This document shows positions 24,834-34,178 of a stretch of DNA of 34,597 nucleotides, one piece after another. Origin of the DNA: Actinomycetes bacterium. Its GTDB lineage: Bacteria > Actinomycetota > Acidimicrobiia > Acidimicrobiales > Palsa-688. Each line of letters opens with the position of its first letter. The first letter of the stretch is position 1. The stretch is from NCBI GenBank assembly GCA_021808665.1, contig JAKBBA010000035.1:1-34597 (forward strand). Direction: 5' to 3'. Position numbers and translations under genes: made by a program. The notes beneath the pieces were generated by a model. That model did not search any database, was not told where the DNA came from, and saw only the letters and a program-made list of their open reading frames with translations.

Positions 24834-26228
24834 CTACAGGGCTCTCAGCCGCGCCGGGGCCGACACGTGACGCAACCCCAGTTCGAGTGCCTCCGAGACT
24901 GTTCCTGGTGTCCGCAGCGCGATTCCGTCCACCGGTTCGGCCCCGCGGGCGGTTACAGCTCTCGAGAAGCCGTGCCGGGCGGCCTCGGCGAGACGGCTTG
25001 CTGTGTGGGGGACACCACGAAGCTCTCCTCCCAAGCCGATCTCCCCGACGGCGACTAGCTGGTCGTCTACTACACGCGAGGTCAAGGAGGATACGAGGGC
25101 CATGGCTACCGCCAGGTCAGCTCCGGGATCGTCGAGGCGAACTCCACCCACCGCCGATACGTACACGTCCCGGCCGGCGAAGTTCAGATCAGAGCGGCGT
25201 TCGAGGACGGCCAGCACCTGCGCGAGCCTGGCGTGGTCGTAGCCTGAGGCCGACCGGCGCGCAAGGCCCCCCAGCGATGACGCTACGAGAGCCTGAACTT
25301 CGACTATGAGCGGCCGGCGGCCTTCCATGGCAGCGAAGATCGCCGAGCCCGGCAGACCGGGATGGCGGTCGGCGAGCATCATCCGCGCCGGGTCGGTCAC
25401 CTCGACGAGACCCGCCGACGTCATCTCCCACATCGCCATCTCTCCGATCGCGCCGAAGCGGTGCTTGACAGCTCGCAGCATCCGAAGAGCGTGGTGACGG
25501 TCCCCTTCGAAGGACAGGACCGAGTCGACTAGATGCTCGAGGACTCTCGGGCCAGCTATCGACCCTTCTTTGGTGACGTGGCCTATCAGCATCAAAGCCG
25601 AACCGGCCGACCGGGCCGCATCGGCCAACGTCTGGGCTACAACTCGAACCTGGGCGACGGAACCCGCCGGGGAGGCCACGTCGGGCGACGCCACCGTCTG
25701 GATCGAGTCGACCACCGTCACGCTCGGGTGCAGCTTGTCGACGGCGGCTGCTATCGCTTCGGTGTCGGTCGCCGATGTTATCCAGATGCCGTCCTCCACC
25801 AGGCCGAGACGGCGCGCCCTGCGATGAACTTGCTCCGGGGCTTCCTCGGCGCTCACGAGCAGGGTCGCCATGCCCTGCTTGGCGCAGGAGGCGAGAACTT
25901 GCAGGACCAGGGTCGACTTGCCGATCCCGGGCTCCCCTGCAAGGAGCGTCACCGACGAGGGGACTATCCCGCCTCCGAGGACCCGGTCCAGCTCGGCGAT
26001 CCCGGTAGGGATCGCAGCGGCGGCGGCGCTGTCGATGTCAACCAGGCGGACCGCAACGTCATGGGACAACGCGGAGCCCCCGACCGCGCTGCGCGCCGGG
26101 CGGCCGGTGGGCTTGCGCAGCTCCTCTTCGAGACTGTTCCACGCGCCGCAGTTCGGGCAGCGCCCCACCCACTTGGGTGCCACGGCGTCGCAGGTGTCGC
26201 AGCGGAACTGGACCGACTGTAAGGGCAT
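24834..26228 (-). CDS. radA: DNA repair protein RadA
   Basis: A 464-residue RadA/Sms ATPase that drives branch migration during recombinational repair. It has a zinc finger (C10-x2-C13...C24-x2-C27), a RecA-like core with Walker A GEPGIGKST (98-106) and Walker B in VTVVDSIQTV, and a C-terminal Lon-protease-like domain ending GEIGLGGELRGV onward. The family's KNRFG motif is KHRFG here (255-259), a conservative change in an important motif. The ATG at 26228 begins directly with the finger. A hairpin separates it from clpC upstream. Confidence 0.95.
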   Translation of the reverse strand: MPLQSVQFRCDTCDAVAPKWVGRCPNCGAWNSLEEELRKPTGRPARSAVGGSALSHDVAVRLVDIDSAAAAAIPTGIAELDRVLGGGIVPSSVTLLAGEPGIGKSTLVLQVLASCAKQGMATLLVSAEEAPEQVHRRARRLGLVEDGIWITSATDTEAIAAAVDKLHPSVTVVDSIQTVASPDVASPAGSVAQVRVVAQTLADAARSAGSALMLIGHVTKEGSIAGPRVLEHLVDSVLSFEGDRHHALRMLRAVKHRFGAIGEMAMWEMTSAGLVEVTDPARMMLADRHPGLPGSAIFAAMEGRRPLIVEVQALVASSLGGLARRSASGYDHARLAQVLAVLERRSDLNFAGRDVYVSAVGGVRLDDPGADLAVAMALVSSLTSRVVDDQLVAVGEIGLGGELRGVPHTASRLAEAARHGFSRAVTARGAEPVDGIALRTPGTVSEALELGLRHVSAPARLRAL

Positions 26229-26279
26229 AACGCCAGGCTACGAGCAGGGTGTGACATCATCCCGACCGGTCCCTGTACG

Positions 26280-26313
26280 CGTTGGACGGCCCCGTTGTCG
26301 GGGCCGTCCAACG
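26280..26313 (-). terminator. Strong hairpin downstream of clpC
   Basis: Perfect 14-bp arms (CGTTGGACGGCCCC and its complement) enclose a 6-base loop, about 51 bases after the clpC stop and before radA. No T-tract follows on either strand, which is common for I-shaped actinobacterial terminators. It may end the clpC transcript or reduce read-through into radA. Confidence 0.7.
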
Positions 26314-26364
26314 CCTGGGCTTCTATCTTGTCTGCCCGGTGGCCTTGTCTTCCCTGTAGCAGGC

Positions 26365-28881
26365 TTAGTCGCTGCTGCCGGCCCCGGCCATGGCGACGGG
26401 CGGCGGCACGACAGCGTCGACCGCCCGGAAGACCAACGCCGGCTCACCGGTCTCGTCGTCGGTTCCCACGTCGACGAGAATCGTCTCACCGGCGTGGAAC
26501 TCCTTCCAGAGGATCCTCTCGGAGAGGGGGTCCTCGACGAGCCTCTGCAGGGCACGGCGAAGGGGTCTCGCTCCCAGCGTCGAGTCGTAGCCGCGGTCCA
26601 CGACGAAGTACTTGGCTTCCTGGGTCAGCTCCAAGCCGAGGCCCTGAGCTTCGATGGAGGTCTGCAACCTGACGATCATCAAGTCGATGATCTCGGTCAC
26701 TTCGTCCTTGGTCAGCTCGTGGAAGACGATCACGTCGTCGATACGGTTCAAGAACTCGGGGCGGAAGTGAGCTTTCAGCGCTTCGTGCACCTTGAGCTTC
26801 ATCTTCTCGTAGGTCACCGCCTCGCTCGTCTTGGCGAAACCGACCGACGCCTTACGCAGATCAGCAGTACCGAGGTTAGAGGTCATGATGATCACGGTGT
26901 TCTTGAAGTCCACCGTGCGACCCTGAGCGTCGGTGAGACGCCCGTCCTCGAGGATCTGCAGGAGCGAGTTGAACACGTCTGGGTGTGCCTTCTCGATCTC
27001 GTCGAACAACACAACCGAGAACGGCTTGCGCCGGACTGCCTCGGTCAGCTGGCCGCCCTCTTCGTAGCCGACGTAGCCGGGGGGCGAACCGACGAGCCTG
27101 CTCACCGTGTGCTTCTCCATGTACTCGGACATGTCGAGCTGGATGAGGGAGTCCTCGTCGCCGAAAAGGAACTCCGCAAGAGTCTTCGCCGTCTCGGTCT
27201 TGCCGACACCTGAAGGGCCGAGGAAGATAAAGGAACCGCTGGGACGCTTCGGGTCTTTCAGGCCCGCACGGGTCCGCCGGATCGCTTTCGAGACTGCCTT
27301 GATGGCGTCGGACTGGCCGATCACACGCTTGTGCAGCTCGTCCTCCATCCGGAGCAGCTTGGCCGTCTCCTCCTCTGTCAGCTTGTAGACGGGGATGCCC
27401 GTCCAATTGGCGAGGACCTCGGCTATGACCTCTTCGTCGACGACGTCGAAGAGGTCGATGCCTTCGGCGCGCCACTCCTGCTCCTTGGCGGCTTTGCGTT
27501 GCAGAAGCTCCTCTTCGCGTTCACGCAGCTTCTTGGCCTGGTCGAAGTTCTGCTTCTCGATGGCGATCTCTTTGTCCCGCCGGACTCTGGCTATCTCGTC
27601 TTCGATCGCCTTGTAGTCCGCCGGGGTGGCCATACGCCTGATCCTCAGCCGGCTTCCGGCTTCGTCTATGAGGTCTATCGCCTTGTCAGGAAGGAAACGG
27701 TCGGCGATGTAGCGGTCGGCGAGGTTCGCGGCTGCTACGACGGCCTGGTCGGTGATCGTCACACCGTGGTGAGCCTCGTAGCGGTCTCTGAGACCTTTGA
27801 GGATCTCGATGGTGTGCGGCAGGGACGGCTGGTCGACTTTGATCGGCTGGAACCGACGTTCGAGAGCCGCGTCTTTCTCCAGGTGCTTGCGGTACTCGTC
27901 GAGGGTGGTGGCTCCGATGGTCTGAAGCTCCCCTCTGGCGAGCATCGGCTTGAGGATCGACGCAGCATCGATGGCGCCTTCGGCGGCGCCGGCGCCAACG
28001 AGAGTGTGCAGCTCGTCTATGAACAAGATGATGTCGCCGCGGGTCCGGATCTCTTTCAGGACCTTCTTCAGGCGCTCCTCGAAGTCGCCCCGATATCGCG
28101 ACCCTGCCACGAGGGCTCCGAGGTCGAGTGTGTAAAGCTGCTTGCCTTTGATCGTCTCGGGCACTTCACCCGACACGATCTTCTGGGAGAGCCCCTCGAC
28201 GATGGCCGTCTTGCCAACGCCAGGTTCGCCTATGAGCACCGGGTTGTTCTTGGTGCGCCTCGAAAGGACCTGCATGACCCTTTCGATCTCACGCTCGCGC
28301 CCTATGACGGGGTCGAGCTTGCGCTCCCGGGCGAGTTGGGTGAGGTTACGCCCGAACTGGTCGAGGACCGGCGAGCTAGACGGTGCATCCTGGCCCGTCG
28401 ACGGGCCGACACCCGCCGTCGCGGCCTCCTTGCCACCGGGAGCCTGGTAGCCCGAAAGCAGCTGTATCACCTGTTGGCGGACACGGCCCAGGTCGGCTCC
28501 GAGGCTTATAAGAACTTGGACGGCCACACCTTCGCCTTCACGTACCAGGCCCAGCAGCATGTGCTCGGTGCCGATGTAGTTGTGGCCGAGCTGCAGAGCT
28601 TCACGCAGGGAAAGCTCGAGCACCTTCTTGGCACGCGGGGTGAAAGGCGGCGACCCGGTGGTCGACGAGCCGGCGGGGCCTATAGTCTCCTCCACCTTCT
28701 CTCGTACGGCCTCCAAGCTCACCCCGAGGGATTCGAGCGCCTTGGCAGCGACCCCTTCGCCCTCGTGTATCAGCCCGAGCAGTATGTGCTCGGTGCCGAT
28801 GAAGTTATGGTTGAGGAGTCGCGCCTCCTCCTGGGCCAAGACCAGGACTCTACGGGCTCTGTCTGTAAAACGTTCGAACAT
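26365..28881 (-). CDS. clpC: ATP-dependent Clp protease ATP-binding subunit ClpC
   Basis: An 838-residue Hsp100 AAA+ unfoldase that delivers substrates to ClpP. It has two N-terminal repeats ([30 protein letters not shown] and [32 protein letters not shown]), a first AAA module with Walker [10 protein letters not shown] (about 218-226), a UVR-type coiled middle domain ([22 protein letters not shown]), and a second AAA module with GPSGVGKTE. It has the ClpP-contact loop region expected of ClpC. SD GGAGG at 28888-28892 lies six bases upstream of the ATG. A polyprenyl synthase diverges from it. No ClgR or CtsR box was recognised. Confidence 0.97.
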   Translation of the reverse strand: MFERFTDRARRVLVLAQEEARLLNHNFIGTEHILLGLIHEGEGVAAKALESLGVSLEAVREKVEETIGPAGSSTTGSPPFTPRAKKVLELSLREALQLGHNYIGTEHMLLGLVREGEGVAVQVLISLGADLGRVRQQVIQLLSGYQAPGGKEAATAGVGPSTGQDAPSSSPVLDQFGRNLTQLARERKLDPVIGREREIERVMQVLSRRTKNNPVLIGEPGVGKTAIVEGLSQKIVSGEVPETIKGKQLYTLDLGALVAGSRYRGDFEERLKKVLKEIRTRGDIILFIDELHTLVGAGAAEGAIDAASILKPMLARGELQTIGATTLDEYRKHLEKDAALERRFQPIKVDQPSLPHTIEILKGLRDRYEAHHGVTITDQAVVAAANLADRYIADRFLPDKAIDLIDEAGSRLRIRRMATPADYKAIEDEIARVRRDKEIAIEKQNFDQAKKLREREEELLQRKAAKEQEWRAEGIDLFDVVDEEVIAEVLANWTGIPVYKLTEEETAKLLRMEDELHKRVIGQSDAIKAVSKAIRRTRAGLKDPKRPSGSFIFLGPSGVGKTETAKTLAEFLFGDEDSLIQLDMSEYMEKHTVSRLVGSPPGYVGYEEGGQLTEAVRRKPFSVVLFDEIEKAHPDVFNSLLQILEDGRLTDAQGRTVDFKNTVIIMTSNLGTADLRKASVGFAKTSEAVTYEKMKLKVHEALKAHFRPEFLNRIDDVIVFHELTKDEVTEIIDLMIVRLQTSIEAQGLGLELTQEAKYFVVDRGYDSTLGARPLRRALQRLVEDPLSERILWKEFHAGETILVDVGTDDETGEPALVFRAVDAVVPPPVAMAGAGSSD

Positions 28882-29022
28882 TCCGGTCCTCCGTTCATCC
28901 AGTCTACCCGGACCCTAGGGTGTTAATTCGATCGGCGGCCACCTCTCTCTGGATGCCCTGCATAGAGCATCGGATCGTTCCGGGTTCCTGTTTAGCCCGG
29001 CGGTGACGTAGCCTCTGTGAAG

Positions 29023-30036
29023 ATGAACGCCGCCGAAGCCCTCCGCCTTCCCGGAATAGAGCTCGCCCTGGAGAAAGTCGAGGCTTCCCTCGCCCGGGCT
29101 ACCGCGGGCGAGGACCCTTTCCTGGCGGAAGTCGCCTCCCATCTGGTCAACGCAGGAGGTAAGCGGTTGAGGCCCGCGCTCGTCCTGGCCGCAGCGCAGG
29201 TGTGCGGTTCGGGCCCAGACCCCTCCGAAGGAGTCATCGAAGGCGCGGTGGCTGTCGAACTGGTACACCTCGGCTCTTTGTACCACGACGACGTGATGGA
29301 CGAGGCGACCTCGCGACGCGGGGTGATGAGCGCCAACGCCAAGTGGGGGAACCTAGTCGCGATCCTCGCAGGCGACTTCCTCCTGGCCAGGGCCTCTGAG
29401 ATCGCCGCTTCGCTGGGAACTGAAGTAGCCGCGCTTCTCGCCAGGACGATCGGGAAGCTTTGCGAGGGAGAGGTCGGCCAGATGCGCTTCGCCTTCGACG
29501 TGACACGCAGCGAGGAGTCTTATGTCGCGTCCATAGGGGGCAAGACTGCGTCCCTTATGGCCACGGCGTCGCGGGTTGGGGGCGTGACTTTCGGCGCCGG
29601 CCCGGTCGAGGTGGAAGCCCTGACGGACTACGGTTTCTCGCTCGGCATGACGTTCCAGATCTGGGACGACGTCAAGGACCTGATAAGCACCGAGGACGAG
29701 CTCGGCAAGCCGGCAGGCCACGACATGGTCGAAGGCACCTACACCCTTCCGGTGCTGCGAGCGCTGTCTGTCCCTGGGGTCGGAGAGGACCTGAGGGCGA
29801 TTCTCGGAGGCCCCCTCGACACAGTGTCTCGCGACAAGGCACGCGACTTGGTCCTGTCCACGTCGGCGATCGATTCGTCGATCGACACCGCCCGGGAATG
29901 GGCGGCCCGGGCCGAGGCGGCACTCGAACCCCTCCGAAACACCCCTGCGGGTCAGACGGGCGCCGTGGGCGACGGCCTTGAGCTGCTCGCAGGTGTCGGA
30001 CATCGCCTCCTCGACGAGCTGACCGCCTCGCTCTAA
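29023..30036 (+). CDS. Polyprenyl diphosphate synthase (long-chain trans-isoprenoid)
   Basis: About 337 residues of the all-trans isoprenyl diphosphate synthase fold. The first aspartate-rich motif is DDVMD, in ELVHLGSLYHDDVMDEATSRRG; the second is DDVKD, in FQIWDDVKDLIST; HLVNAGGKRLRP precedes them, and GHDMVEGTYTLPVL follows. The DDxxD spacing with no extra residues fits long-chain (hepta- to decaprenyl) enzymes for menaquinone side chains; chain length cannot be read with certainty. A GTG at 29017 is an alternative two codons earlier. It converts IPP, the end product of the MEP pathway partly encoded in this window. Confidence 0.92.
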   Translation: MNAAEALRLPGIELALEKVEASLARATAGEDPFLAEVASHLVNAGGKRLRPALVLAAAQVCGSGPDPSEGVIEGAVAVELVHLGSLYHDDVMDEATSRRGVMSANAKWGNLVAILAGDFLLARASEIAASLGTEVAALLARTIGKLCEGEVGQMRFAFDVTRSEESYVASIGGKTASLMATASRVGGVTFGAGPVEVEALTDYGFSLGMTFQIWDDVKDLISTEDELGKPAGHDMVEGTYTLPVLRALSVPGVGEDLRAILGGPLDTVSRDKARDLVLSTSAIDSSIDTAREWAARAEAALEPLRNTPAGQTGAVGDGLELLAGVGHRLLDELTASL

Positions 30037-30199
30037 GCCTACAGGCGGCGGGTGCCACTTAACCGGCAGGTGCCGTGAGCGGGAGCCTGTTCAAAGTACG
30101 AGTTTGCAGCTCGTTGTCAGCGGGTTGTCTGTCGCTTCAGAAATAAGCGAGCTTTCTGTACATAGCCAATCAAACCTTCGGTGTCACTGATCGGTTCTG

Positions 30200-30271
30200 A
30201 CCCACACTCCCAGAGCGATGATTGAGGCGCTCATCGCCAGCGAGCGCAACCAGGAGGTGCTCACAAACTAG
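30200..30271 (+). pseudogene. IS110 transposase remnant, left piece
   Basis: The frame reads AMIEALIASERNQEVLTN then TAG. This matches the IS110-family segment between the first catalytic domain and the helical region. Frame and strand continue across the IS1380-like element into the right piece at 32589, so both are one older IS110 remnant. The bases 30037-30199 between the polyprenyl synthase and this remnant hold nothing recognised. Confidence 0.6.
30268..30271. repeat. Target-site duplication, left (CTAG)
   Basis: CTAG borders the left terminal repeat and recurs immediately after the right terminal repeat at 32585-32588. Four-base duplications are in the usual size range for IS1380-family elements. 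Confidence 0.75.
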
Positions 30272-30489
30272 CCCTAAAACAAGCGATCCCGGTGGGTGGA
30301 GACCCTCCCAGCGTTCCGCACGGCGTGACGAGCGCTCGGAGTGGATTGGTGGGCCCGGACAGGTGCTCGGACTTGTCGTTCGACCCCGATTCGACGCACG
30401 CCAACGCGCCATGAGACGTCGTGACCGGTTCTTGGGGTCGCTGACGCCACCGGCGCTCCGGCCGGTCGTCGCCGCGGGTTCGGCGCCGC

Positions 30490-32034
30490 TCAGATCGCGT
30501 CGAGCAGGCGGAAGAACGCTCCGAGCCACGGGTTGTAGGCGAGGACGCGCCACCCTATGCGCCGTCCGGTCTTCACGATCTGTGCGGGAATCGCGATGAA
30601 GGCGGCCCGAAAGGTGTGGAACTCCATGGCGAGCAGGCGCCGTCGCTGCTCGTTGCGGCGCTCGGCCCAGCGGCCGGTCACCAGCAGCAACAGCGCGCAC
30701 CAGGTCTTCAGGCTCCAGGCGAGGGCGGCCATGGTCATGTAGGCCCAGTTGGCGTTGCGGGTGTTGACCGGGGCGTGCAGAGCCCGGACATCGGACTTCA
30801 GCTGGGCATGCAGGTTCTCCTGGTGACAGCGCTGGCGGGCCTGGTCCACCACCTCGTCGGCGGTCATCTCCCGTTCGTTGGTGATGTAGAAGAAGTAGCG
30901 ATGCTCGTCGAACAGCACGTTCTCGCCGCGCTCGACCGAGATGTTCTTCCTGAGCGCCACCACCCGGTAGTCCCGCTTGCACTTGGCCGGCCGGTAGGAG
31001 AAGGAGACGACGTCCTCGGCCTTTTGGCGCAGCACCTTGTAGTTCCGCTCGCGCACGATGTCGTCTTTCACCTTGGCCGGGCGCGTGCGCAGCCTCGTCG
31101 CGATCTGTCGCTCGGCGCGGGTGACGAGCTCGTGGTACATCTCGTCGTCCAACGCCTCGGCGGACTCGATGAGGGTCTTCCGGGCATCGAAGCCGACGAC
31201 GAAGCCCACGCCGTCGTCGTCGAAGCGGTCGAGCTCTCCGGTGAGCGCGTAGTCGGTGTCGCCGCGCAGGCGGACCTCGCTGAACCCTGCTTCCCGACAG
31301 AGCGCGATCGCCCGGTCGAAGGAGTCGACCACGCCTTCGTGACTGGGCCGGTTGGCGCCAAGCAGCCCGAGGTAGAGGGGTTCTTTGGTGTTGGCGAGCG
31401 AGACGAGGAGCGCCGAGTACCCCCAGATGCCGTTGTAGGAGATGCTCATCCCCTCTTTGGTCTCACCGCTCGTCGGGACGATGGTCGCGTCCGCGTCGAT
31501 CACCGCCACGTCGGAGAAGAACGAGGCGGGCTGTTCGACCCAGACCCGAAGACGGGCCCGGTTGACCGCCACTTGGAGCGCGAGCACCGAGTCGGCATCG
31601 AATCTCCGGCAAAAATCCCCGGCAGTCGTCGGGTCGGGGATGGCCTTCGTCCCGAGCCCGTCGAGGAACAACGCGTCGCCCCGACGCAGCTCGATGTCAT
31701 CGAGGGTCCGCCCTCCGCACAGTGCGTTGTACGCGATGTTCAGCACGTGGTCAGACTCGTGATAGGGCTTGTGCCGCTTGAGCAGATGCAGCGAGGAGTC
31801 GATCTCTCCGGCGAGGCCGACCCTCTCGACGAGCTTCGCGATCATCCCCATGCCGCCGTGCGCCACCGCTTTGGTGCGCGCTGCGAGCTCGTAGGCGACG
31901 TTGGACCGTCCGAGCACCGGGCCGCCCGGGTTGACCGCGACCGCGTTCTCGAGCCGCCGCTCGATCGCGGCGGACTCCGCTGCGAGCATGCGCTGTCGTC
32001 TCCGCTTGGCGTTGGTCACGGGGCCTCCTCCCAT
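30490..32034 (-). CDS. IS1380-family transposase
   Basis: A 514-residue DDE transposase. Acidic catalytic candidates are Asp180/Asp182 in VAVIDADATIVPTSG, Asp259 in RLRGDTDYALTG and Glu in RCHQENLHAQLKSDVRALHAPV, with a Y-R-E-like context. The N-terminal region (VLNIAYNALCGGRTLDDIELRRGD) is typical of the family. It runs leftward, with about 218 bases between its stop and the left end of the element, and shows no frameshift, so the enzyme could be active. A long open frame on the opposite strand is a shadow. Confidence 0.9.
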   Translation of the reverse strand: MGGGPVTNAKRRRQRMLAAESAAIERRLENAVAVNPGGPVLGRSNVAYELAARTKAVAHGGMGMIAKLVERVGLAGEIDSSLHLLKRHKPYHESDHVLNIAYNALCGGRTLDDIELRRGDALFLDGLGTKAIPDPTTAGDFCRRFDADSVLALQVAVNRARLRVWVEQPASFFSDVAVIDADATIVPTSGETKEGMSISYNGIWGYSALLVSLANTKEPLYLGLLGANRPSHEGVVDSFDRAIALCREAGFSEVRLRGDTDYALTGELDRFDDDGVGFVVGFDARKTLIESAEALDDEMYHELVTRAERQIATRLRTRPAKVKDDIVRERNYKVLRQKAEDVVSFSYRPAKCKRDYRVVALRKNISVERGENVLFDEHRYFFYITNEREMTADEVVDQARQRCHQENLHAQLKSDVRALHAPVNTRNANWAYMTMAALAWSLKTWCALLLLVTGRWAERRNEQRRRLLAMEFHTFRAAFIAIPAQIVKTGRRIGWRVLAYNPWLGAFFRLLDAI

Positions 32035-32083
32035 AGCCGCAGCGCTATGACGCTACGGTCCCGGCCGTGCAAGGATTCCCGAG

Positions 32084-32446
32084 GTGGATGAGGTGGTGAG
32101 CGAGCAAGCACTGCGCCAGCGCATTGAGCGCGTCAAGGCCAAGATCGCCGAGCTCGGCGATCTGCGCCCGGGAAAGGTGTCGGTGCAGTACAACACGTGC
32201 GGGACCCCGGGGTGTCGCTGCAAGGCGGATCCGCCGCAGCGCCACGGTCCCTACTACCAGCTGAACTACTCAAGAGGCGGGCGCAGTCGCACCGAGACGG
32301 TCCATCCCGAACACCTCGCCCAGGTCGAGGCCGAGATCGCCAACTAACTCGAGCTCCAGTCCCTCCTTGCCGAGTGGATCGACACCGCGATCGAGCTCGA
32401 CCGGCTGCGCCGCGGCGGGCGGGCGCCTGCGAACACCTCACGGTGA
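32084..32446 (+). pseudogene. DUF6788-family small protein, interrupted by a stop codon
   Basis: The frame starts at a GTG at 32084 (GTG 32093 and 32096 are alternatives). It reads RQRIERVKAKIAELGDLRPGKVSVQYNTCGTPGCRCKADPPQRHGPYYQLNYSRGGRSRTETV, the DUF6788 pattern with three clustered Cys. At 32345-32347 a TAA replaces the codon expected to encode Tyr (TAC). The frame then continues without a break as LELQSLLAEWIDTAIELDRLRRGGRAP, ending at 32446, so a single substitution truncated it. It diverges from the transposase inside the insertion sequence and may be an accessory of transposition; that role is not established. Confidence 0.75.
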
Positions 32447-32569
32447 CGAGCTGGCGTCGCCCTCACTTGAAACGCCGCTCGCTGCTGCCGGGCTGAGAGC
32501 GGCGGATTCCCGAAACCCCAGATAGATCCCAGCGTCTCGCGCCGCCCGATCGTTCGGACGTGCACTCTC

Positions 32570-32588
32570 TCGCTTGTTCCAGGACTAG
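32570..32588. repeat. Right terminal repeat and target duplication of the IS1380-like element
   Basis: The right inverted repeat is 32570-32584, and CTAG at 32585-32588 follows it directly. The 140 bases between the DUF6788 stop and this repeat hold no gene that I recognise. Confidence 0.78.
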
Positions 32589-32940
32589 TTACACCGTTGT
32601 AGCCATAAACCCCCCGGCGCCCGGCTACAGAGCATACCGGGGGTGGGTGAGCGCTCCGCCGAGGTAGTGGTCGCCGAGATCGGCGTCGATATGTCCTGGT
32701 TTCCGACCGCGTGCATTTGGCAGCCTAGGCGGGACAGTGCCCGGGTAATCACGAGTCGGCTGGCAAGCGCTACTCGTGTCAGCCAATAAGAGTGACGAGG
32801 AGTTGCGCACTGCGCTGTACGAGGCGGCATGGGCTGCGTCGCACAGCGCGGACACCTACCTTTCGGCTCAGTACCGACGGTTCGTGCGCCGTCTCGGCCA
32901 AAAGGGCAACGGGAAGGCCGTGTTCGCGGTGGCCCCGTAC
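32589..32940 (+). pseudogene. IS110 transposase remnant, right piece (C-terminal domain)
   Basis: Three reading frames together give the C-terminal Transposase_20 domain of IS110: LQSIPGVGERSAEVVVAEIGVDMSWFPTA in the first, then HLAA, a TAG in place of Trp, AGQCPGNHESAGKRYS in the second, then SDEELRTALYEAAWAASHSADTYLSAQYRRFVRRLGQKG in the third. At least two frameshifts and one stop make it dead. About 80-90 residues between the left and right pieces are missing, and the join is in frame after removal of the IS1380-like element, so that deletion is older than the insertion. Confidence 0.82.
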
Positions 32941-33205
32941 CCATACCAGCACGCCCACGCGCTGACGCCACTCAGCCGAGCTTCGTCTCAGATCGGACGG
33001 CAATGTGTGGAGCATCGAGTAGCAAGGTGAACCATAACTGCCACAAGGGACGGTCCAGTCGCGTCACCACCTCCTCACCTTGAGTTCCCGCTGAACTTCT
33101 CCGACCGTAGGACGACAAGCGCCAGGACTGTCAGAGTCTTAGCGGTTCACGTGATCCCCCAGGTAAAAGTAGGACAAAACAGGTGCATCGACTGAAGCCA
33201 GCTCT

Positions 33206-33240
33206 CCCTAACGTAGGCCTGACCTAGGCCTGACGTAGGG
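33206..33240 (-). terminator. Imperfect hairpin with tandem repeats after the exported-protein gene
   Basis: CCCTAACGTAGGCC on the left pairs imperfectly with AGGCCTGACGTAGGG on the right. It includes a tandem of TAGGCCTGAC (33214-33223 and 33225-33234). It lies about 21 bases after the stop of the leftward gene. There is no T-tract, so function as a terminator is tentative. The bases 33031-33205 before it hold nothing recognised. Confidence 0.45.
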
Positions 33241-33260
33241 AAAGCTGCGATCAGTCGGCC

Positions 33261-34178
33261 TCAGGGGTTGGCAATGGTCGAGCCAAGAGCAGACGAGATA
33301 ACACTCATGTGATCTGACGCCGTAGCCTCGGTGACAGCCTCACTAGCGGCCGCTTGAACCTCTGCAGCAGCATTGCGGCTAGCCACACTAAACCAGGTAC
33401 TTTGGACGACGTTTCCATTGAGGTGGTAGTATGTGATCAGAGCAGCGACTGCGCTGCTGACACAGGTGCCGAACGATCGAGCTAAGTTGTGTTCGCTCAG
33501 ATCGGTGCCGATGACCCAGTTCTGTGTGTAGGTCCCCACGATACCAAGGATGCAACCAGAAAACGCTGCATAGGCTGCGCCGATCTTAGGGTTGGTAGCT
33601 GCGAAGGCAGGAACGCCGAAATAGTTGCCGACCGCGATCAGAATCGCACCGATGATGACAACCGCTGCAGCAGAGACCACGTATGAGAAGAATACCCTGG
33701 CAGCGCCGGCCAGACGACGACCGTCGTTATCGGTTACGTGGACGTTGCTATACTCGGCATTAGTCAACAAACAGGAGCCGTCATACGTTTCCTGCGTTTC
33801 AAACGAGCTTCCCTCCTCGGTCGCTGTCACGCTATAGGGGCTCAACGGGTGGTTGGCGATCTCTTGGAACTCACTGTTCTTGTTAATGTAGGAGTCCTCG
33901 AGACTCAGCATCTCGGCGGGAGTCGGGCTCGCTGTAGCACTCCCCGTCTTCCGTACCGCGTCGAGTTGGAACGACTGCGTCTCGATGCAATAAGCCGGGT
34001 GACCATCGAAGGCCGGAACGCCGTCCCAGTAAGTAGTTACGGTTGTGTCCAAGTCCGTGGTGACACCCCCGTGGGTGGAAGCAATCACCATCGTAGCCGC
34101 TCGCGCTGTATTGACACCTTGGGCCACCGCTGACGGCGCCGAGCATAGCGATACCACTACTGATGTGGCGGCGACCAC
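33261..34178 (-). CDS. Unrecognised exported membrane protein
   Basis: A 305-residue frame that I do not recognise. The first 20 residues form a signal-peptide-like hydrophobic segment ending SAVA/Q (cleavage after AVA). Residues 21-160 look extracellular, with two Cys (64 and 136) able to form a disulfide. Three hydrophobic segments follow at about 163-187, 197-217 and 235-252, and the last 50 residues are Ala/Ser-rich and probably helical. Base composition is visibly less GC-rich than in its neighbours. The only listed start is a GTG; a good AAGGAGA site lies 18 bases upstream of it, too far. The frame is open upstream to a TGA, but offers no standard start. Confidence 0.6.
   Translation of the reverse strand: MVAATSVVVSLCSAPSAVAQGVNTARAATMVIASTHGGVTTDLDTTVTTYWDGVPAFDGHPAYCIETQSFQLDAVRKTGSATASPTPAEMLSLEDSYINKNSEFQEIANHPLSPYSVTATEEGSSFETQETYDGSCLLTNAEYSNVHVTDNDGRRLAGAARVFFSYVVSAAAVVIIGAILIAVGNYFGVPAFAATNPKIGAAYAAFSGCILGIVGTYTQNWVIGTDLSEHNLARSFGTCVSSAVAALITYYHLNGNVVQSTWFSVASRNAAAEVQAAASEAVTEATASDHMSVISSALGSTIANP

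Larger units (their letters stand above)
30272..32584 (-). mobile_element. IS1380-like insertion sequence, 2313 bp, with DUF6788 passenger
   Basis: The terminal inverted repeats are CCCTAAAACAAGCGA (30272-30286) and, at the right end, the complement of TCCTGGAACAAGCGA (32570-32584); 12 of 15 positions agree. Both ends are flanked by CTAG. The element carries a full-length transposase, leftward, and a short divergent DUF6788 gene. After the element and one CTAG are removed, the flanking IS110 remnant reads through in one frame, which supports the boundaries. The ends are not perfect and the passenger gene is broken. Confidence 0.8.

Noticed and set aside
27331..28926. A 531-residue open frame opposite clpC
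   Set aside because: It mirrors the codon structure of clpC in a GC-rich genome and has no protein-family features.
28882..29022. ClgR, CtsR or heat-shock sigma-factor sites in the clpC promoter
   Set aside because: No convincing match was found by eye on either strand.
30616..32091. A 491-residue open frame opposite the IS1380-type transposase
   Set aside because: It is the antisense shadow of a clearly recognisable transposase.
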